Source: Exobacillus caeni
GTDB lineage: Bacteria > Bacillota > Bacilli > Bacillales > Guptibacillaceae
Length of the DNA: 64,000 nucleotides
Direction of reading: 5' to 3'
NCBI RefSeq assembly: GCF_005747095.1
Contig: NZ_SWLG01000005.1
Coordinates: 269,631 to 333,630, forward strand
The translations under genes and the position numbers were made by a program. Of this stretch, positions 15,726 through 24,334 are shown piece by piece. The notes beneath the pieces were generated by a model that was not told where the DNA came from, did not search any database, and was given only the letters and a program-made list of their open reading frames with translations. How positions within the stretch are numbered: the stretch's first letter is position 1; every line of letters begins with the position of its first letter.

Positions 15726-15944
15726 TTGATAAACCTCTTTGTTAATCAAAATATAGTCATCCACAGTTTAAAGATCGAAGGGATAACAAATTCATCCGTG
15801 TTACAGATCGGCAGTGCGGGAATCATCAAAACACTCTCTAACCTTTATAATACAGGGGGATACACAGAACCGGCGCCTGAGATTGAACCCCCAGTTGCAC
15901 CTCCAGAAATTTTTGTCCCGCTTACACCGCCTACACCAACATAA
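15726..15944 (+). CDS. gerPB: Spore germination protein GerPB, displaced
   Basis: Predicted 72-residue coat protein. FVNQNIVIHSLKIEGITNSS, VLQIGSAG, LSNLYNTGGYTEPAPE and a Pro-rich C-terminus match GerPB. The TTG at 15726 is chosen because GGGGGTGAT precedes it and the known N-terminus aligns; a GTG at 15720 lies inside that site. In B. subtilis gerPB is the second gene of the operon; here it is last, after gerPF. Confidence 0.85.
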   Translation: MINLFVNQNIVIHSLKIEGITNSSVLQIGSAGIIKTLSNLYNTGGYTEPAPEIEPPVAPPEIFVPLTPPTPT

Positions 15945-15974
15945 ACAGAAAGACAACAATATATCCACATTTAT

Positions 15975-16008
15975 AATCAAGAGCCTCCCTGGAAGGAGGC
16001 TCTTGATT
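15975..16008. terminator. Bidirectional terminator between gerPB and the PBP gene
   Basis: A perfect 14-bp stem AATCAAGAGCCTCC with GGAGGCTCTTGATT (15975-15988 and 15995-16008), loop CTGGAA, lies between two convergent genes. T-runs are short on both sides. Confidence 0.75.
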
Positions 16009-16018
16009 GTATGAAGCG

Positions 16019-18520
16019 TTAATTTGTTTCGCTACTTTTTTCGGTTGTTCCGTTATCTTCGCTGCTTTGTGTCGAGGCATCAGGTTCTCCATCTTGACTG
16101 GAAGAAGAATCTTCCCCACTGTTTTCAGCGCTGTCGTCTGTACTTTGGTTATCTTCTTCGGTAGTTTCTTCTGTCGCTTGTTCATCATCTGTTGTCTGGT
16201 CACCTGTGTCCTGGCTTTCTTCATTGTTTTGCTCACTATCTTGACTGTCAGTTGCTTGTTTTTCTTCTTCTTCCTTACTTTTTTTATCTTCTTTTTTATC
16301 CTTTTTTTTCTGCTCTTTCTTTTTGTCCTTCTCTTCTTCTTTCTTTTTCTTATCTACATTTTTATCCTCTTTTTGTTTTTCTTTGTCTTTATCAGACGAG
16401 CTGTTTTCTTTTTTATGATCTTCTTTATTCTGTTCTTGCTTTTCTTTTTTTACTTCATTCTTAGCAGAAGATTCCTTTACAGGTTTTTTCTCTGGTTCCG
16501 TACCCTTAACAAATAGTTCTGTTGTGATTTTATCTTCCGGTGTGTTTTTATTTGCTTCCAATCCGCTTTCTTCATCGATTTTCAATTCTACAACTGAAGA
16601 AGGCTTTTTGAAATCAGGCGTTTCTTTTCCTTTTGACACTTCAGAAACAACGTGTTTAAAGATTAGTTTTGCGATATCGTCGTCTTCTTTCTTTATATAA
16701 CTATCTTTTGTGGTTTTGTCATAGCCTGTCCATACTGCTGCGGTATAGCGTGTCGTGTATCCTGAGAACCAGGCATCAGAGTCTCCTTCATCATGAATAT
16801 TCTCTGGCAGGCCTGTCGTTCCGGTTTTACCAGCGAGAGGAAGTCCGGAAATATTGGCCATTTTTCCGGTACCTTCGTTAACTACCGTTTTTAGCATGTC
16901 TGTTATCATATAAGCAGTATAATCGCTCATAGCCTGTTCTGACTTTGGCTTGAATGACTTCTCTTTTCCATCTGCAAAAACAACTTTTCTTACAGTATGC
17001 GGTTCGTTATAAACCCCTTCATTTCCGAAAGCTGCATAAGCTCCCGCTAGCTGAAGCGGAGAAATCCCATTTTTGAAGCCTCCGATGGCATGTGCAGGAT
17101 ATGCATTTTCAAGATTTATTCCAAGCTTAGCCGCAAAGTTCTTCGCATCCTTGGAGCCGACTTCCTGGAACGCTTTAATCGCAGGTATATTATATGACCA
17201 TTGTAGTGCTGTTCTTATCGAAACTTCATCATGGAACTTATCATCCCAGTTTTTAAACGTTTTACCGTTCGCCTCAATTTCTTCATCTTTAATTTGTTTA
17301 TACGTTGACCATTTTAACTTTTCGATCGCAGGTCCATATGCCAAGATCGGCTTAGCAGTAGAACCGGGCTGCCGTTTTAATTGTGTTGCATAGTTAAAGC
17401 CCTTTTTAATATCTTCATCTGCCGGATTTCTGTTTCCGCCGATCGCTCGAATTTCGCCTGTTTGTGTGTCAAGAAGCACGATTCCTGCTTTAAACTTTTT
17501 GTCCGGATAAGAAATATATTCATCTGTTGAAAGCACCTTATCGGTAAATTGCTGTGCTTTCGGATCAAGTGTCGTGTAAATCTTTAACCCCGATGAATAC
17601 AGGTCTGACTCGGAAATGCCTTTTTCTTCAAGCTCATCTACTACCTGTTCAATAAATCCGTCATATGTAACGTTCCTTTTTTTAGGGTGCAGTAAATCTT
17701 TAACAGGAATCGATTGGGCTTCTTCTTTTTCCTTTTGAGTAATAAAGCCGTGCTTGGCCATTAGTGAAATAACGGTATCTCTTCGTTCTTTAGCAAGTTC
17801 AGGATGATTGAATGGATTATAGCCGCTTGGCCGTTGAGGCAATCCTGCTAGCAGTGCAGCTTCACTGACGTTTAGTTCTTCTACAGATTTCCCGAAGTAT
17901 ACTTCAGCAGCTGTAGCAACACCGTATGCTCCTTCCCCAAAATAAATCTTGTTCAAGTACATTTCCAGTATTTCTTTTTTGGAATATTCATTTTCCATTT
18001 TGATAGCCAGGTACGCTTCCTGTACTTTTCTTTTGATCGATTTTTCTGGAGTCAAAAAAGATTTCTTAACGAGCTGCTGGGTGATGGTGCTTGCTCCTTC
18101 AGCGCCAAAACCATCCGTTACGTTGGCGAGGACTGCGCCGCCGATCCGCTTGATGTCGATTCCTTCATGCTCCCAGAACCTGACATCCTCTACAGCTATA
18201 AAAGCGTTTTGAACACCCTCTGGTATTTTGTCTATCGGAGCAATTTTCCGATATTCCTTTCCCGCCACATCCGTTATTTTTTTATTGTTCATATCGTAGA
18301 TGGTGGATGATTGAGGATATTTTAAAAGTTCGGGATTTAACTCTGGCGCCTCATTTATATATGCCATTCCTGTATATCCGCCCACTCCAAGTGTTAGAGT
18401 ACCAATTAAAATAAGTGCTATAAGCGTGCGTAAAAACATTTTCTTAAAGGCGCTTCTTCCCTTACCGTTTTGTTGTTTTTGTTCCCGATATTTTTTACGA
18501 GAGAGAAAACGGCTTCCCAT
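16019..18520 (-). CDS. Class A penicillin-binding protein (PBP1A type)
   Basis: Predicted 833-residue bifunctional peptidoglycan synthase. A basic cytoplasmic start, one membrane helix (28-50), the glycosyltransferase domain with EDVRFWEHEG (Glu111) and GASTITQQLVKK (142-153), and the transpeptidase domain with STAK (nucleophile Ser387), SYN (442-444) and KTGTTG (565-570) are all intact. Residues about 640-833 form a low-complexity tail, first Lys/Glu rich, then Asp/Ser/Thr/Glu rich, outside the membrane. It polymerises and cross-links glycan strands. It is convergent with the gerP genes. Whether it is the main PonA orthologue cannot be decided here because recU is not adjacent. Confidence 0.95.
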   Translation of the reverse strand: MGSRFLSRKKYREQKQQNGKGRSAFKKMFLRTLIALILIGTLTLGVGGYTGMAYINEAPELNPELLKYPQSSTIYDMNNKKITDVAGKEYRKIAPIDKIPEGVQNAFIAVEDVRFWEHEGIDIKRIGGAVLANVTDGFGAEGASTITQQLVKKSFLTPEKSIKRKVQEAYLAIKMENEYSKKEILEMYLNKIYFGEGAYGVATAAEVYFGKSVEELNVSEAALLAGLPQRPSGYNPFNHPELAKERRDTVISLMAKHGFITQKEKEEAQSIPVKDLLHPKKRNVTYDGFIEQVVDELEEKGISESDLYSSGLKIYTTLDPKAQQFTDKVLSTDEYISYPDKKFKAGIVLLDTQTGEIRAIGGNRNPADEDIKKGFNYATQLKRQPGSTAKPILAYGPAIEKLKWSTYKQIKDEEIEANGKTFKNWDDKFHDEVSIRTALQWSYNIPAIKAFQEVGSKDAKNFAAKLGINLENAYPAHAIGGFKNGISPLQLAGAYAAFGNEGVYNEPHTVRKVVFADGKEKSFKPKSEQAMSDYTAYMITDMLKTVVNEGTGKMANISGLPLAGKTGTTGLPENIHDEGDSDAWFSGYTTRYTAAVWTGYDKTTKDSYIKKEDDDIAKLIFKHVVSEVSKGKETPDFKKPSSVVELKIDEESGLEANKNTPEDKITTELFVKGTEPEKKPVKESSAKNEVKKEKQEQNKEDHKKENSSSDKDKEKQKEDKNVDKKKKEEEKDKKKEQKKKDKKEDKKSKEEEEKQATDSQDSEQNNEESQDTGDQTTDDEQATEETTEEDNQSTDDSAENSGEDSSSSQDGEPDASTQSSEDNGTTEKSSETN

Positions 18521-18628
18521 TTGGATTCCTCCTTATCTTCTTCGTTCATAAAGAAGGAATACCCAAATGTTTTAACATCAAAACATAAACGATAAGGCTT
18601 TGGCTTAAAGTAATGGAAATAGCAGTAT

Positions 18629-19000
18629 CTAAGAAAAAATCACTCTCCAAAGCAGGCATATTAATAGAAACCAGATTAAGAAAATAAAGAGCAGGCCAGC
18701 AAGTTTTTGTTGTTTGGAGGGTGCGATCGTTTTTGCTTTTTGTTTATTTTCTACGATCACCTTTTGCGGAATCAGCTTAAGTGTGAGATAGATTCCAACC
18801 GGAAGAAGAATAACATCATCAAGAAAGCCCAGTACAGGAATGAAATCTGGAATAAGATCAATCGGACTTATCGCATATAATACCACCAATCCGCCTATTA
18901 CCTTTGCATACCAGGGAGTACGCGAATCCTTTAGAGATATCGCGATCGCACTGATCATTATTTTTAAATCTTTTGCCCACTGCTTAAGTTTGTCCAGCAT
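18629..19000 (-). CDS. YkvA-like DUF1232 membrane protein
   Basis: Predicted 123-residue membrane protein. The DUF1232 signature is clear: YAISPIDLIPDFIPVLGFLD followed by DVILLPVGIYL (about residues 42-72), and a C-terminal membrane helix at 98-121. Family function is unknown. It lies between the PBP gene and the nucleotidyltransferase gene without evident coupling. Confidence 0.85.
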   Translation of the reverse strand: MLDKLKQWAKDLKIMISAIAISLKDSRTPWYAKVIGGLVVLYAISPIDLIPDFIPVLGFLDDVILLPVGIYLTLKLIPQKVIVENKQKAKTIAPSKQQKLAGLLFIFLIWFLLICLLWRVIFS

Positions 19001-19065
19001 TATTTTCCCCTCTTTTGTTTGTTGGAATAAGCTGCCTTGAGCATATCATAATCATACTCAAACAA

Positions 19066-19095
19066 AAATAAAACGGCTGCACGCATGGCAACCGT
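19066..19095 (-). terminator. Intrinsic terminator of the nucleotidyltransferase gene
   Basis: Minus-strand stem ACGGTTGC with GCAGCCGT (19073-19080 and 19088-19095, one wobble) followed by TTTTATTTTT, 16 nt after the stop at 19111. Confidence 0.85.
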
Positions 19096-19110
19096 CAGCT
19101 CTCTGTAGTA

Positions 19111-19818
19111 TTAGAAAAAGACGCTATTTGAAAACCCGTTGAATAAACGACCTCCAAATGGCTTTAGTTCATTGTCTACAAGTTCTATGAGCTTTTTCTT
19201 ATCCTTTTGTTCAAAGAAAGCAGTTAAACTTTGCTCCAGTCTCAGTGCCGCCTGTTCATCCGCCTCTTTCAGGGATCGGAAAATCCATTTTCCTTCTCCC
19301 ATCCACTTCTGTTTCGTACGCAGCATAAATTCCGGAATTTTTCTGGATAGAGTGCAAACGGTAAACAAATTCTCAGAATCGTTTTCGGACCCTTCGAGAT
19401 CTTCCACTAAATCGGTTAACAGGTACCTTTCCTGGTCAATTTCGTCTTTGGACCATGGCATCGGCCCTTTCTTTAATCGTTCCATCGCGTCCTTCTTTAA
19501 AGCGGCACCTCTTGTATTTTCCCTTAAAAACACTCCATCAGAACACATGCGGATAAAGAGAGGGATTCCTGCTCTCCGTTCCATCTCCATTACAAACTCT
19601 GGCGAATCCCAGTTATGGAAAAAAACTTCGACCGGCCATCCAAATGCTTTATATGAAGCACGGTACTCTCTTTCATCTTCTTTGATAACGATGATATCAA
19701 GGTCTGACTTATTCGTTGCGCCACCCCTCACAACACTTCCTGCCAGGATGGCAACATCACAGTCAGGAAAATACTCTTTGATGAATAAACTGGCAGCTTC
19801 CTTAGGTTTAAGTGTCAT
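19111..19818 (-). CDS. Pol-beta-type nucleotidyltransferase
   Basis: Predicted 235-residue protein. The N-terminal nucleotidyltransferase motif GSVVRGGATNKSDLDIIV (about residues 27-44) gives the two metal-binding Asp residues, and VEVFFH near 63-68 supplies the third acidic position. A helical C-terminal domain follows. Aminoglycoside nucleotidyltransferases share this architecture, but related chromosomal proteins in Bacillaceae have no proven drug target, so resistance should not be assumed. Start ATG at 19818 follows GGGGAG. Monocistronic. Confidence 0.8.
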   Translation of the reverse strand: MTLKPKEAASLFIKEYFPDCDVAILAGSVVRGGATNKSDLDIIVIKEDEREYRASYKAFGWPVEVFFHNWDSPEFVMEMERRAGIPLFIRMCSDGVFLRENTRGAALKKDAMERLKKGPMPWSKDEIDQERYLLTDLVEDLEGSENDSENLFTVCTLSRKIPEFMLRTKQKWMGEGKWIFRSLKEADEQAALRLEQSLTAFFEQKDKKKLIELVDNELKPFGGRLFNGFSNSVFF

Positions 19819-19966
19819 AATCGTTGCTTCTCCCCTTCATCTAAAGCAAGGGGCTAACCCAAGAAAGATTGGTTCTCTTTCTCACTGTTCTGCAGAATCC
19901 TGCTAGCAATAAGAAAAGATATCCTGATCTTCTTATTAGTCAGCCCTATATGCCTTTCAATCTAAC

Positions 19967-20260
19967 TTACCACCAGCCACCCGGCCCGTATCCATAGCCG
20001 CCGTAGCCTCCATATCCATACGGGCCACCGCCGTAGCCTCCGTAGCCTCCGTAACCACCGTAGCCTCCGTATGGGCCATACCCGTATCCTCCATATCCCG
20101 GATACAACAATCCGCCTAATAGGCTTCCGCCAATCAGACCTCCTGCAAGACCGCCAGCAAAGCCTCCTAATAAGGGGTAACCGAATTGCCGCTGCTCATG
20201 TCCTGCCATTGCTGGAATATATGGAGATCCATAATAATGATTTAAGTTATGGTGCTGCAT
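19967..20260 (-). CDS. Gly/Tyr-repeat protein with a glycine zipper
   Basis: Predicted 97-residue protein, start ATG at 20260 after AAAAGGAGG. Residues about 32-52 are a hydrophobic glycine-zipper segment (GGFAGGLAGGLIGGSLLGGL), followed by a C-terminal half of GGY repeats (YGGYGGYGGYGG). At DNA level the repeats form a 9-bp minisatellite on the plus strand (CCGTAGCCT and variants, 19993-20092). Similar Gly/Tyr-rich proteins occur in spore coats and exosporia of bacilli, so a spore-surface role is likely but inferred. A possible sigma-K sequence and an inverted repeat (CAGGAC with GTCCTG, 20314-20329) lie upstream. Confidence 0.75.
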   Translation of the reverse strand: MQHHNLNHYYGSPYIPAMAGHEQRQFGYPLLGGFAGGLAGGLIGGSLLGGLLYPGYGGYGYGPYGGYGGYGGYGGYGGGPYGYGGYGGYGYGPGGWW

Positions 20261-20466
20261 GGTTTTCCTCCTTTTATAGTCATTCATCTAAATGCCTACA
20301 ATACAGGTTATGGCAGGACACTCGTCCTGGTAAGGGACATTCGCGGAGATTTAGGCAGAAAGAAAACTCGGCATACGTTTAGGAAATAAAGGGGTGTTAT
20401 TACGTTCAGGCTTTTTAACAACGCCGTTCATTTTCCACTGCGAAAGAAGACATCCTTCCTATATAT

Positions 20467-20495
20467 ATAAAAGCCCCTTCGACTGAAGAAGGGGC
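20467..20495 (-). terminator. Second terminator downstream of the CNNM gene
   Basis: Minus-strand stem GCCCCTTC with GAAGGGGC (20473-20480 and 20488-20495) followed by TTTTATATAT. Confidence 0.7.
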
Positions 20496-20508
20496 CAGAT
20501 ATAATATA

Positions 20509-20545
20509 AAAAAGAAGAGGCTGTACAGTGGGACAAAGTACAGCC
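20509..20545 (-). terminator. First terminator downstream of the CNNM gene
   Basis: Minus-strand stem GGCTGTAC with GTACAGCC (20519-20526 and 20538-20545), followed by TCTTCTTTTTT. Confidence 0.7.
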
Positions 20546-20665
20546 AATTAAAGGGGGTCACATATTAAACGAAGTTTTTTTCTTAATAGTTTCACCTTTT
20601 GATAAAAAAGATCCAATGTAACCAAACCACAATATTCCTGTAATCTTTGTTACATTGAAGAAAGC

Positions 20666-21955
20666 CTACTCTTTAATTACTTCGATGGTTTTCACCTGAT
20701 GGCCTTCCACATCCACCGCTTTAAAACGGTAATTTTCATGTTCCACTTCTGTCCCTCTTTCAACATCAAATTTTTGGGCGAGGAACCATCCTCCAATCGT
20801 GTCAAATTCATCATCGTCTAGTTCGAGCTCGAATCGTTCATTGATCTGTGAAACAAGGACTTTTCCATCAACCATTGTCGTTTGTTCATCGATTTGCTCT
20901 ATCATCGGCCTTTCATCAATATCAAATTCATCCCTGATCTCACCGACAATTTCCTCAAGAATATCCTCCACTGTAACTAGACCAGACGTACCGCCATATT
21001 CATCTACGATTATCGCCATGTGGATCCTATCTTTTTGCATTTTAATCAACAGGGTTTGAATCGGTGTATTCTCCACAACACTGATGACAGGCCGGGTATA
21101 GTCTGTTAAGTGTATTGGCTCGTGTTCGTTTAAGATAGCATGATAAACTTCCTTTATGTTAATAATGCCGACAATATCGTCTTTATCCTCATTGGCAACA
21201 GGGTACCTTGTATACTTTGCACCATCAATAATCTTAAGGTTTTCCGTTAAGGAAAGATCTTTATATAGTACGACCATTTCTTTTCGAGGTATCATGATCT
21301 CCCTTGCGACCCGGTTATCAAATTCAAAAATACGGTTTACATACTGCAATTCAGTCTGATTTATTTCACCGCTTTCATAGCTTTCTGACAAAATAAGCCT
21401 CAGCTCTTCTTCGGTGTGTGCTGTTTCGCCTTCGGATGCTGTTTTAAAACCGAACAAGCGGACAAAAACCCTCGCAGAACCGTTCAAGGCCCAAATAAAA
21501 GGATACATAATTTTATTAAATAAAATCAAAGGACGGGCCAGCAGTAAACTTATACCCTCTGCCCTTTGAATCGCGATGGTCTTTGGAGCAAGTTCTCCAA
21601 GTACTACGTGCAAAAATGTAATGGATGCAAATGCGATCACAAAAGATAATGTGCTGGATAATGTCTCGTTTAAGGCAAGCTTTTCGAAAACAGGATGCAG
21701 TAAATGTTCTACTGTAGGCTCTCCTAACCAGCCGAGCCCAAGGGACGTAATGGTGATTCCGAGCTGGCATGCAGATAAGTAGCCATCCAAATCATTTATA
21801 ATCATCTGAACAGCAATCGCTTTTCCGTTCCCGCTTTCGGCTAAATTATCTATCCTGGTACGGCGTACACGAATAATTGAAAATTCAGCAGCTACGAAAA
21901 ATGCCGTTAATAAAATTAAAAAAGCCACAAGCAGTAAATTGATAAGTAGTTCCAT
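20666..21955 (-). CDS. CNNM/CorC-family (HlyC-like) membrane transporter
   Basis: Predicted 429-residue membrane protein: an N-terminal DUF21 domain with three or four membrane helices (residues 1-150, including FFVAAEFSIIRVRRTRIDN), a CBS pair (about 210-335, with EIMIPRKEMVVLY and MAIIVDEYGGTSGLVTVEDI) and a C-terminal CorC/HlyC domain (345-429). Relatives such as B. subtilis MpfA export magnesium; others are called hemolysins by old convention. The ribosome binding site AGGAGGTG (21984-21991) is separated from the ATG by a hairpin, which may be regulatory. Two terminators follow. Confidence 0.92.
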   Translation of the reverse strand: MELLINLLLVAFLILLTAFFVAAEFSIIRVRRTRIDNLAESGNGKAIAVQMIINDLDGYLSACQLGITITSLGLGWLGEPTVEHLLHPVFEKLALNETLSSTLSFVIAFASITFLHVVLGELAPKTIAIQRAEGISLLLARPLILFNKIMYPFIWALNGSARVFVRLFGFKTASEGETAHTEEELRLILSESYESGEINQTELQYVNRIFEFDNRVAREIMIPRKEMVVLYKDLSLTENLKIIDGAKYTRYPVANEDKDDIVGIINIKEVYHAILNEHEPIHLTDYTRPVISVVENTPIQTLLIKMQKDRIHMAIIVDEYGGTSGLVTVEDILEEIVGEIRDEFDIDERPMIEQIDEQTTMVDGKVLVSQINERFELELDDDEFDTIGGWFLAQKFDVERGTEVEHENYRFKAVDVEGHQVKTIEVIKE

Positions 21956-21991
21956 TCCAGGTACTCTGCATCGGCAGAGTTGTCACCTCCT
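21956..21991 (-). promoter_or_regulatory. Hairpin between ribosome binding site and start of the CNNM gene
   Basis: On the minus strand the order is AGGAGGTG, ACA, a 7-bp stem ACTCTGC/GCAGAGT with loop CGAT (21963-21980), ACCTGGA, ATG. The linear distance from the site to ATG is 28 nt, too long; with the hairpin folded it becomes about 10 nt, a normal spacing. The hairpin may therefore be needed for, or may control, translation. Confidence 0.6.
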
Positions 21992-22109
21992 ATAACGATG
22001 ATCTGCTACGGTATGTATACTTTTTATATTACCCTAGTTAAGCTCCAGTAAAAATAAAAAAGCCCCCGATTACGGGAAACTTTCCTAATAGACAAAAACG
22101 CGCTCCTTT

Positions 22110-22313
22110 TTATCGATGCGGCCAATATATACTACTGGAAATAATAAAAACACCAGAAGCGAAGACAATAAATTCTGGGCTTTGCGAAACAAACAAAAGA
22201 TAATCTCTAAAACTGTGTCCAATAATTATCATATTTAGATGTAAGATCATCGTTACACCACCGGCAACTGATAAGCCAAACCCGATCAGTAATAAAAAAA
22301 AACGGAAGATCAT
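22110..22313 (-). CDS. Small two-helix membrane protein
   Basis: Predicted 67-residue protein with two membrane segments (about 4-27 and 46-62) and a basic end (WPHR). No known motif is seen and I do not recognise the family. It lies upstream of the CNNM gene on the same strand; a short GC stem with TTTTTT (22061-22076) between them may be a weak terminator. Confidence 0.5.
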   Translation of the reverse strand: MIFRFFLLLIGFGLSVAGGVTMILHLNMIIIGHSFRDYLLFVSQSPEFIVFASGVFIISSSIYWPHR

Positions 22314-22443
22314 ATGTTATTTTGCTCAATGAATGTCTGTCTGGATTTTCCTACCATCCATTGCGCCTCCCTTTCATCATCTCTCTACCACTATATTTAG
22401 CCAGTCCTAAAAATATGTAAGGTTTGTCCTCCTACAAAGGAAA

Positions 22444-22522
22444 GACCCACAGTCAAAGCTAGAACTCACGACGCCGTTTTACCGAAGCAAACGGACAGGG
22501 AGAGCAAGCTTGTTTGTGGGTC
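22444..22522 (-). terminator. Large inverted repeat downstream of aceA
   Basis: GACCCACA (minus strand, 22515-22522) pairs with TGTGGGTC (22444-22451), followed by TTTCCTTT. An inner stem CCGTTT/AAACGG (22474-22494) lies within. It could terminate aceA; the long interior is unusual. Confidence 0.5.
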
Positions 22523-22539
22523 AGCTAAAACGTAGTTTT

Positions 22540-23826
22540 TTAGGTTTGAACCGTAAATTGTTCTTCTTCTGTTGATCCTTTAAGCGCCGTTGTTGAAGAT
22601 GTTCCTCCTGAAATAACCTGTGCTACAGCATCAAAATAACCCGTTCCGACTTCACGCTGATGTCGTGTAGCAGTATATCCTTCCGCCTCACTTTGAAACT
22701 CTGCCTGCTGCAATCGAGAATAAGCAGCCATTCCATGGTCTTTATAATCTCTAGACAATTCGAACATGCTGTGGTTTAACGCATGGAACCCTGCAAGTGT
22801 TACGAACTGGAATTTGTATCCCATTTTCCCGAGTTCCTGTTGAAAACGAGCAATCGTTTCATCATCCAGCTTCTTTTTCCAGTTGAAAGAAGGCGAACAG
22901 TTATATGCTAGTAACTTGCCCGGGAATTTCTCGTGAATCGCTTCAGCAAACCGCTTCGCTTCCTCAAGATTAGGTTCAGAAGTTTCACACCAGATGAGAT
23001 CAGCATATGGAGCATACGCAAGCCCTCTGGCAATCGCTTGATCCAACCCGGCTTGTGTATAATAGAACCCCTCTGGTGAACGTTCTCCAGTTAAAAACTG
23101 CCTGTCATACGGATCAACATCACTCGTAATTAAGTTTGCTGCATTTGCATCAGTTCTGGCGATCAGCACTGTAGGAACACCCATCACATCTGAAGCGAGA
23201 CGGGCAGAAACAAGATTCCTTACTGCCTGCTGGGTCGGCAGCAACACTTTCCCTCCCAAATGCCCACATTTTTTCTCTGAAGAAAGCTGGTCTTCAAAGT
23301 GTACGCCTGCTGCTCCTGCTTCAATCATTCCTTTCATCAATTCAAACACATTCAATGCCCCGCCAAACCCTGCTTCTGCATCGGCCACAATAGGCGCGAA
23401 CCAATCTCTTGTCTGGATTCCTTCCGAATATTCGATCTGGTCCGCCCGCTGAAGTGCCTGGTTTATCCTTCTCACCACATTCGGTACACTGTTAGCAGGA
23501 TACAGGCTTTGGTCAGGGTACATCTGGCCAGAAAGGTTAGCGTCCGCTGCTACCTGCCAACCGCTTAAATAGATAGCTTGTAGCCCCGCTTTGACCTGTT
23601 GGACTGCCTGGTTCCCTGTCAGGGCACCCAGAGCATTTATATAATCCTCCGTCGTTACAAGGTTCCAAAGTTTTTCTGCTCCTCTTTTGGCTAGTGTATG
23701 TTCGATTTGAACGGACCCTCGAAGCCTGAGTACCTCTTCGGGAGAATAAGGACGTGTAACTCCTTTCCATCTCTCACTGTTCCAGCTTTCCTTTAACTCA
23801 TTAATTTCTTGATTTTTGTTAGCCAA
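22540..23826 (-). CDS. aceA: Isocitrate lyase
   Basis: Predicted 428-residue enzyme that splits isocitrate into succinate and glyoxylate, the first step of the glyoxylate shunt for growth on acetate or fatty acids. The active-site signature KKCGH (185-189, Cys187) is intact, with [14 protein letters not shown] at the N-terminus and [12 protein letters not shown], typical of bacterial lyases, further on. Malate synthase, often the neighbour of aceA, is not in the window. Start ATG at 23826 follows AAAGGGTG. A large inverted repeat lies downstream. Confidence 0.95.
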   Translation of the reverse strand: MANKNQEINELKESWNSERWKGVTRPYSPEEVLRLRGSVQIEHTLAKRGAEKLWNLVTTEDYINALGALTGNQAVQQVKAGLQAIYLSGWQVAADANLSGQMYPDQSLYPANSVPNVVRRINQALQRADQIEYSEGIQTRDWFAPIVADAEAGFGGALNVFELMKGMIEAGAAGVHFEDQLSSEKKCGHLGGKVLLPTQQAVRNLVSARLASDVMGVPTVLIARTDANAANLITSDVDPYDRQFLTGERSPEGFYYTQAGLDQAIARGLAYAPYADLIWCETSEPNLEEAKRFAEAIHEKFPGKLLAYNCSPSFNWKKKLDDETIARFQQELGKMGYKFQFVTLAGFHALNHSMFELSRDYKDHGMAAYSRLQQAEFQSEAEGYTATRHQREVGTGYFDAVAQVISGGTSSTTALKGSTEEEQFTVQT

Positions 23827-23969
23827 ATGATCCGCACCCTTTCTAATTTTTATTTACCGGCCGGGATAATCTGTTCTGAATAACACCCTGATACGGTAAC
23901 CATCTTTCCTTCTAAAACTTTCCAATTTAATCGCCAGTTGGACTTCCTGATAAAAAACCTTTTCTCACT

Positions 23970-24122
23970 TCAGTCAATACGACCGTTTCCGCTGCATCTA
24001 TGGCAGCCAACACAGCCTTCTCCGCTGCAATGCTTGCATTCTTTGTGATCCGAAAACATTCCTTTTCCACTGCAATGACTGCAATCCAGTTCTCCATTCC
24101 CCTGACAGGTATAGCAATTCAT
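23970..24122 (-). CDS. Small DnaJ-type zinc-finger protein
   Basis: Predicted 50-residue protein with repeated CxxCxGxG-like units (CYTCQGNG, CSHCSGKG, CKHCSGEG, CHRCSGNG), the pattern of the DnaJ cysteine-rich zinc domain without a J domain. The ATG at 24122 follows GAAAGGGG. It probably binds two zinc ions; the function is unknown. It stands downstream of the copper operon but behind that operon's terminator. Confidence 0.75.
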   Translation of the reverse strand: MNCYTCQGNGELDCSHCSGKGMFSDHKECKHCSGEGCVGCHRCSGNGRID

Positions 24123-24257
24123 TTTAAAACCCCTTTCCAACTGTTTTAATACAGTTATAATTTTTATATTATGTATTATATAACAGAGAACCAAAAATGT
24201 TCAACACAATTTTCTGTATTTTTTTAATTTTTATTTTTTAATGCTTTCTCTCTACAT

Positions 24258-24287
24258 AAAAAACCCGACTCCAATAATGGAATCGGG
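24258..24287 (-). terminator. Intrinsic terminator of the copper operon
   Basis: Minus-strand stem of 10 bp with one wobble (24264-24273 with 24278-24287) followed by TTTTTT. It lies 47 nt after the copZ stop. Confidence 0.85.
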
Positions 24288-24304
24288 CTTATCTCTTCGA
24301 AGAG

Positions 24305-24334
24305 TTATCCACATTTTTTGCGGGGTCAGACCCC
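24305..24334 (-). repeat. Palindrome + DnaA-box element, copy 1
   Basis: GGGGTCAGACCCC (24322-24334) and TTATCCACA (24305-24313), a perfect DnaA-box sequence, separated by 8 nt. The palindrome touches the last base of the copZ stop codon. Related copies are at 52532-52560 and 58687-58716. Confidence 0.7.

Larger units (their letters stand above)
20261..20665. other. Gene-free stretch between the Gly/Tyr gene and the CNNM gene
   Basis: No credible gene. It contains the presumed promoter region of the Gly/Tyr-repeat gene with a 6-bp inverted repeat at 20314-20329, and two minus-strand hairpin terminators (20467-20495 and 20509-20545). A sequence CATAACCTG on the minus strand with ACC 16 nt upstream may be a sigma-K site for the Gly/Tyr gene. 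Confidence 0.5.

Noticed and set aside
16007..16516. Long Phe/Leu-rich plus-strand frame
   Set aside because: It is the antisense of the Lys/Glu-rich tail of the penicillin-binding protein; the composition follows from the opposite strand and there is no convincing ribosome binding site.
19111..19818. Aminoglycoside resistance gene
   Set aside because: Only the general nucleotidyltransferase motif is seen; nothing shows an aminoglycoside substrate.
19993..20092. Short regular repeats resembling a CRISPR array
   Set aside because: Units are 9 bp without spacers and encode GGY repeats in frame.
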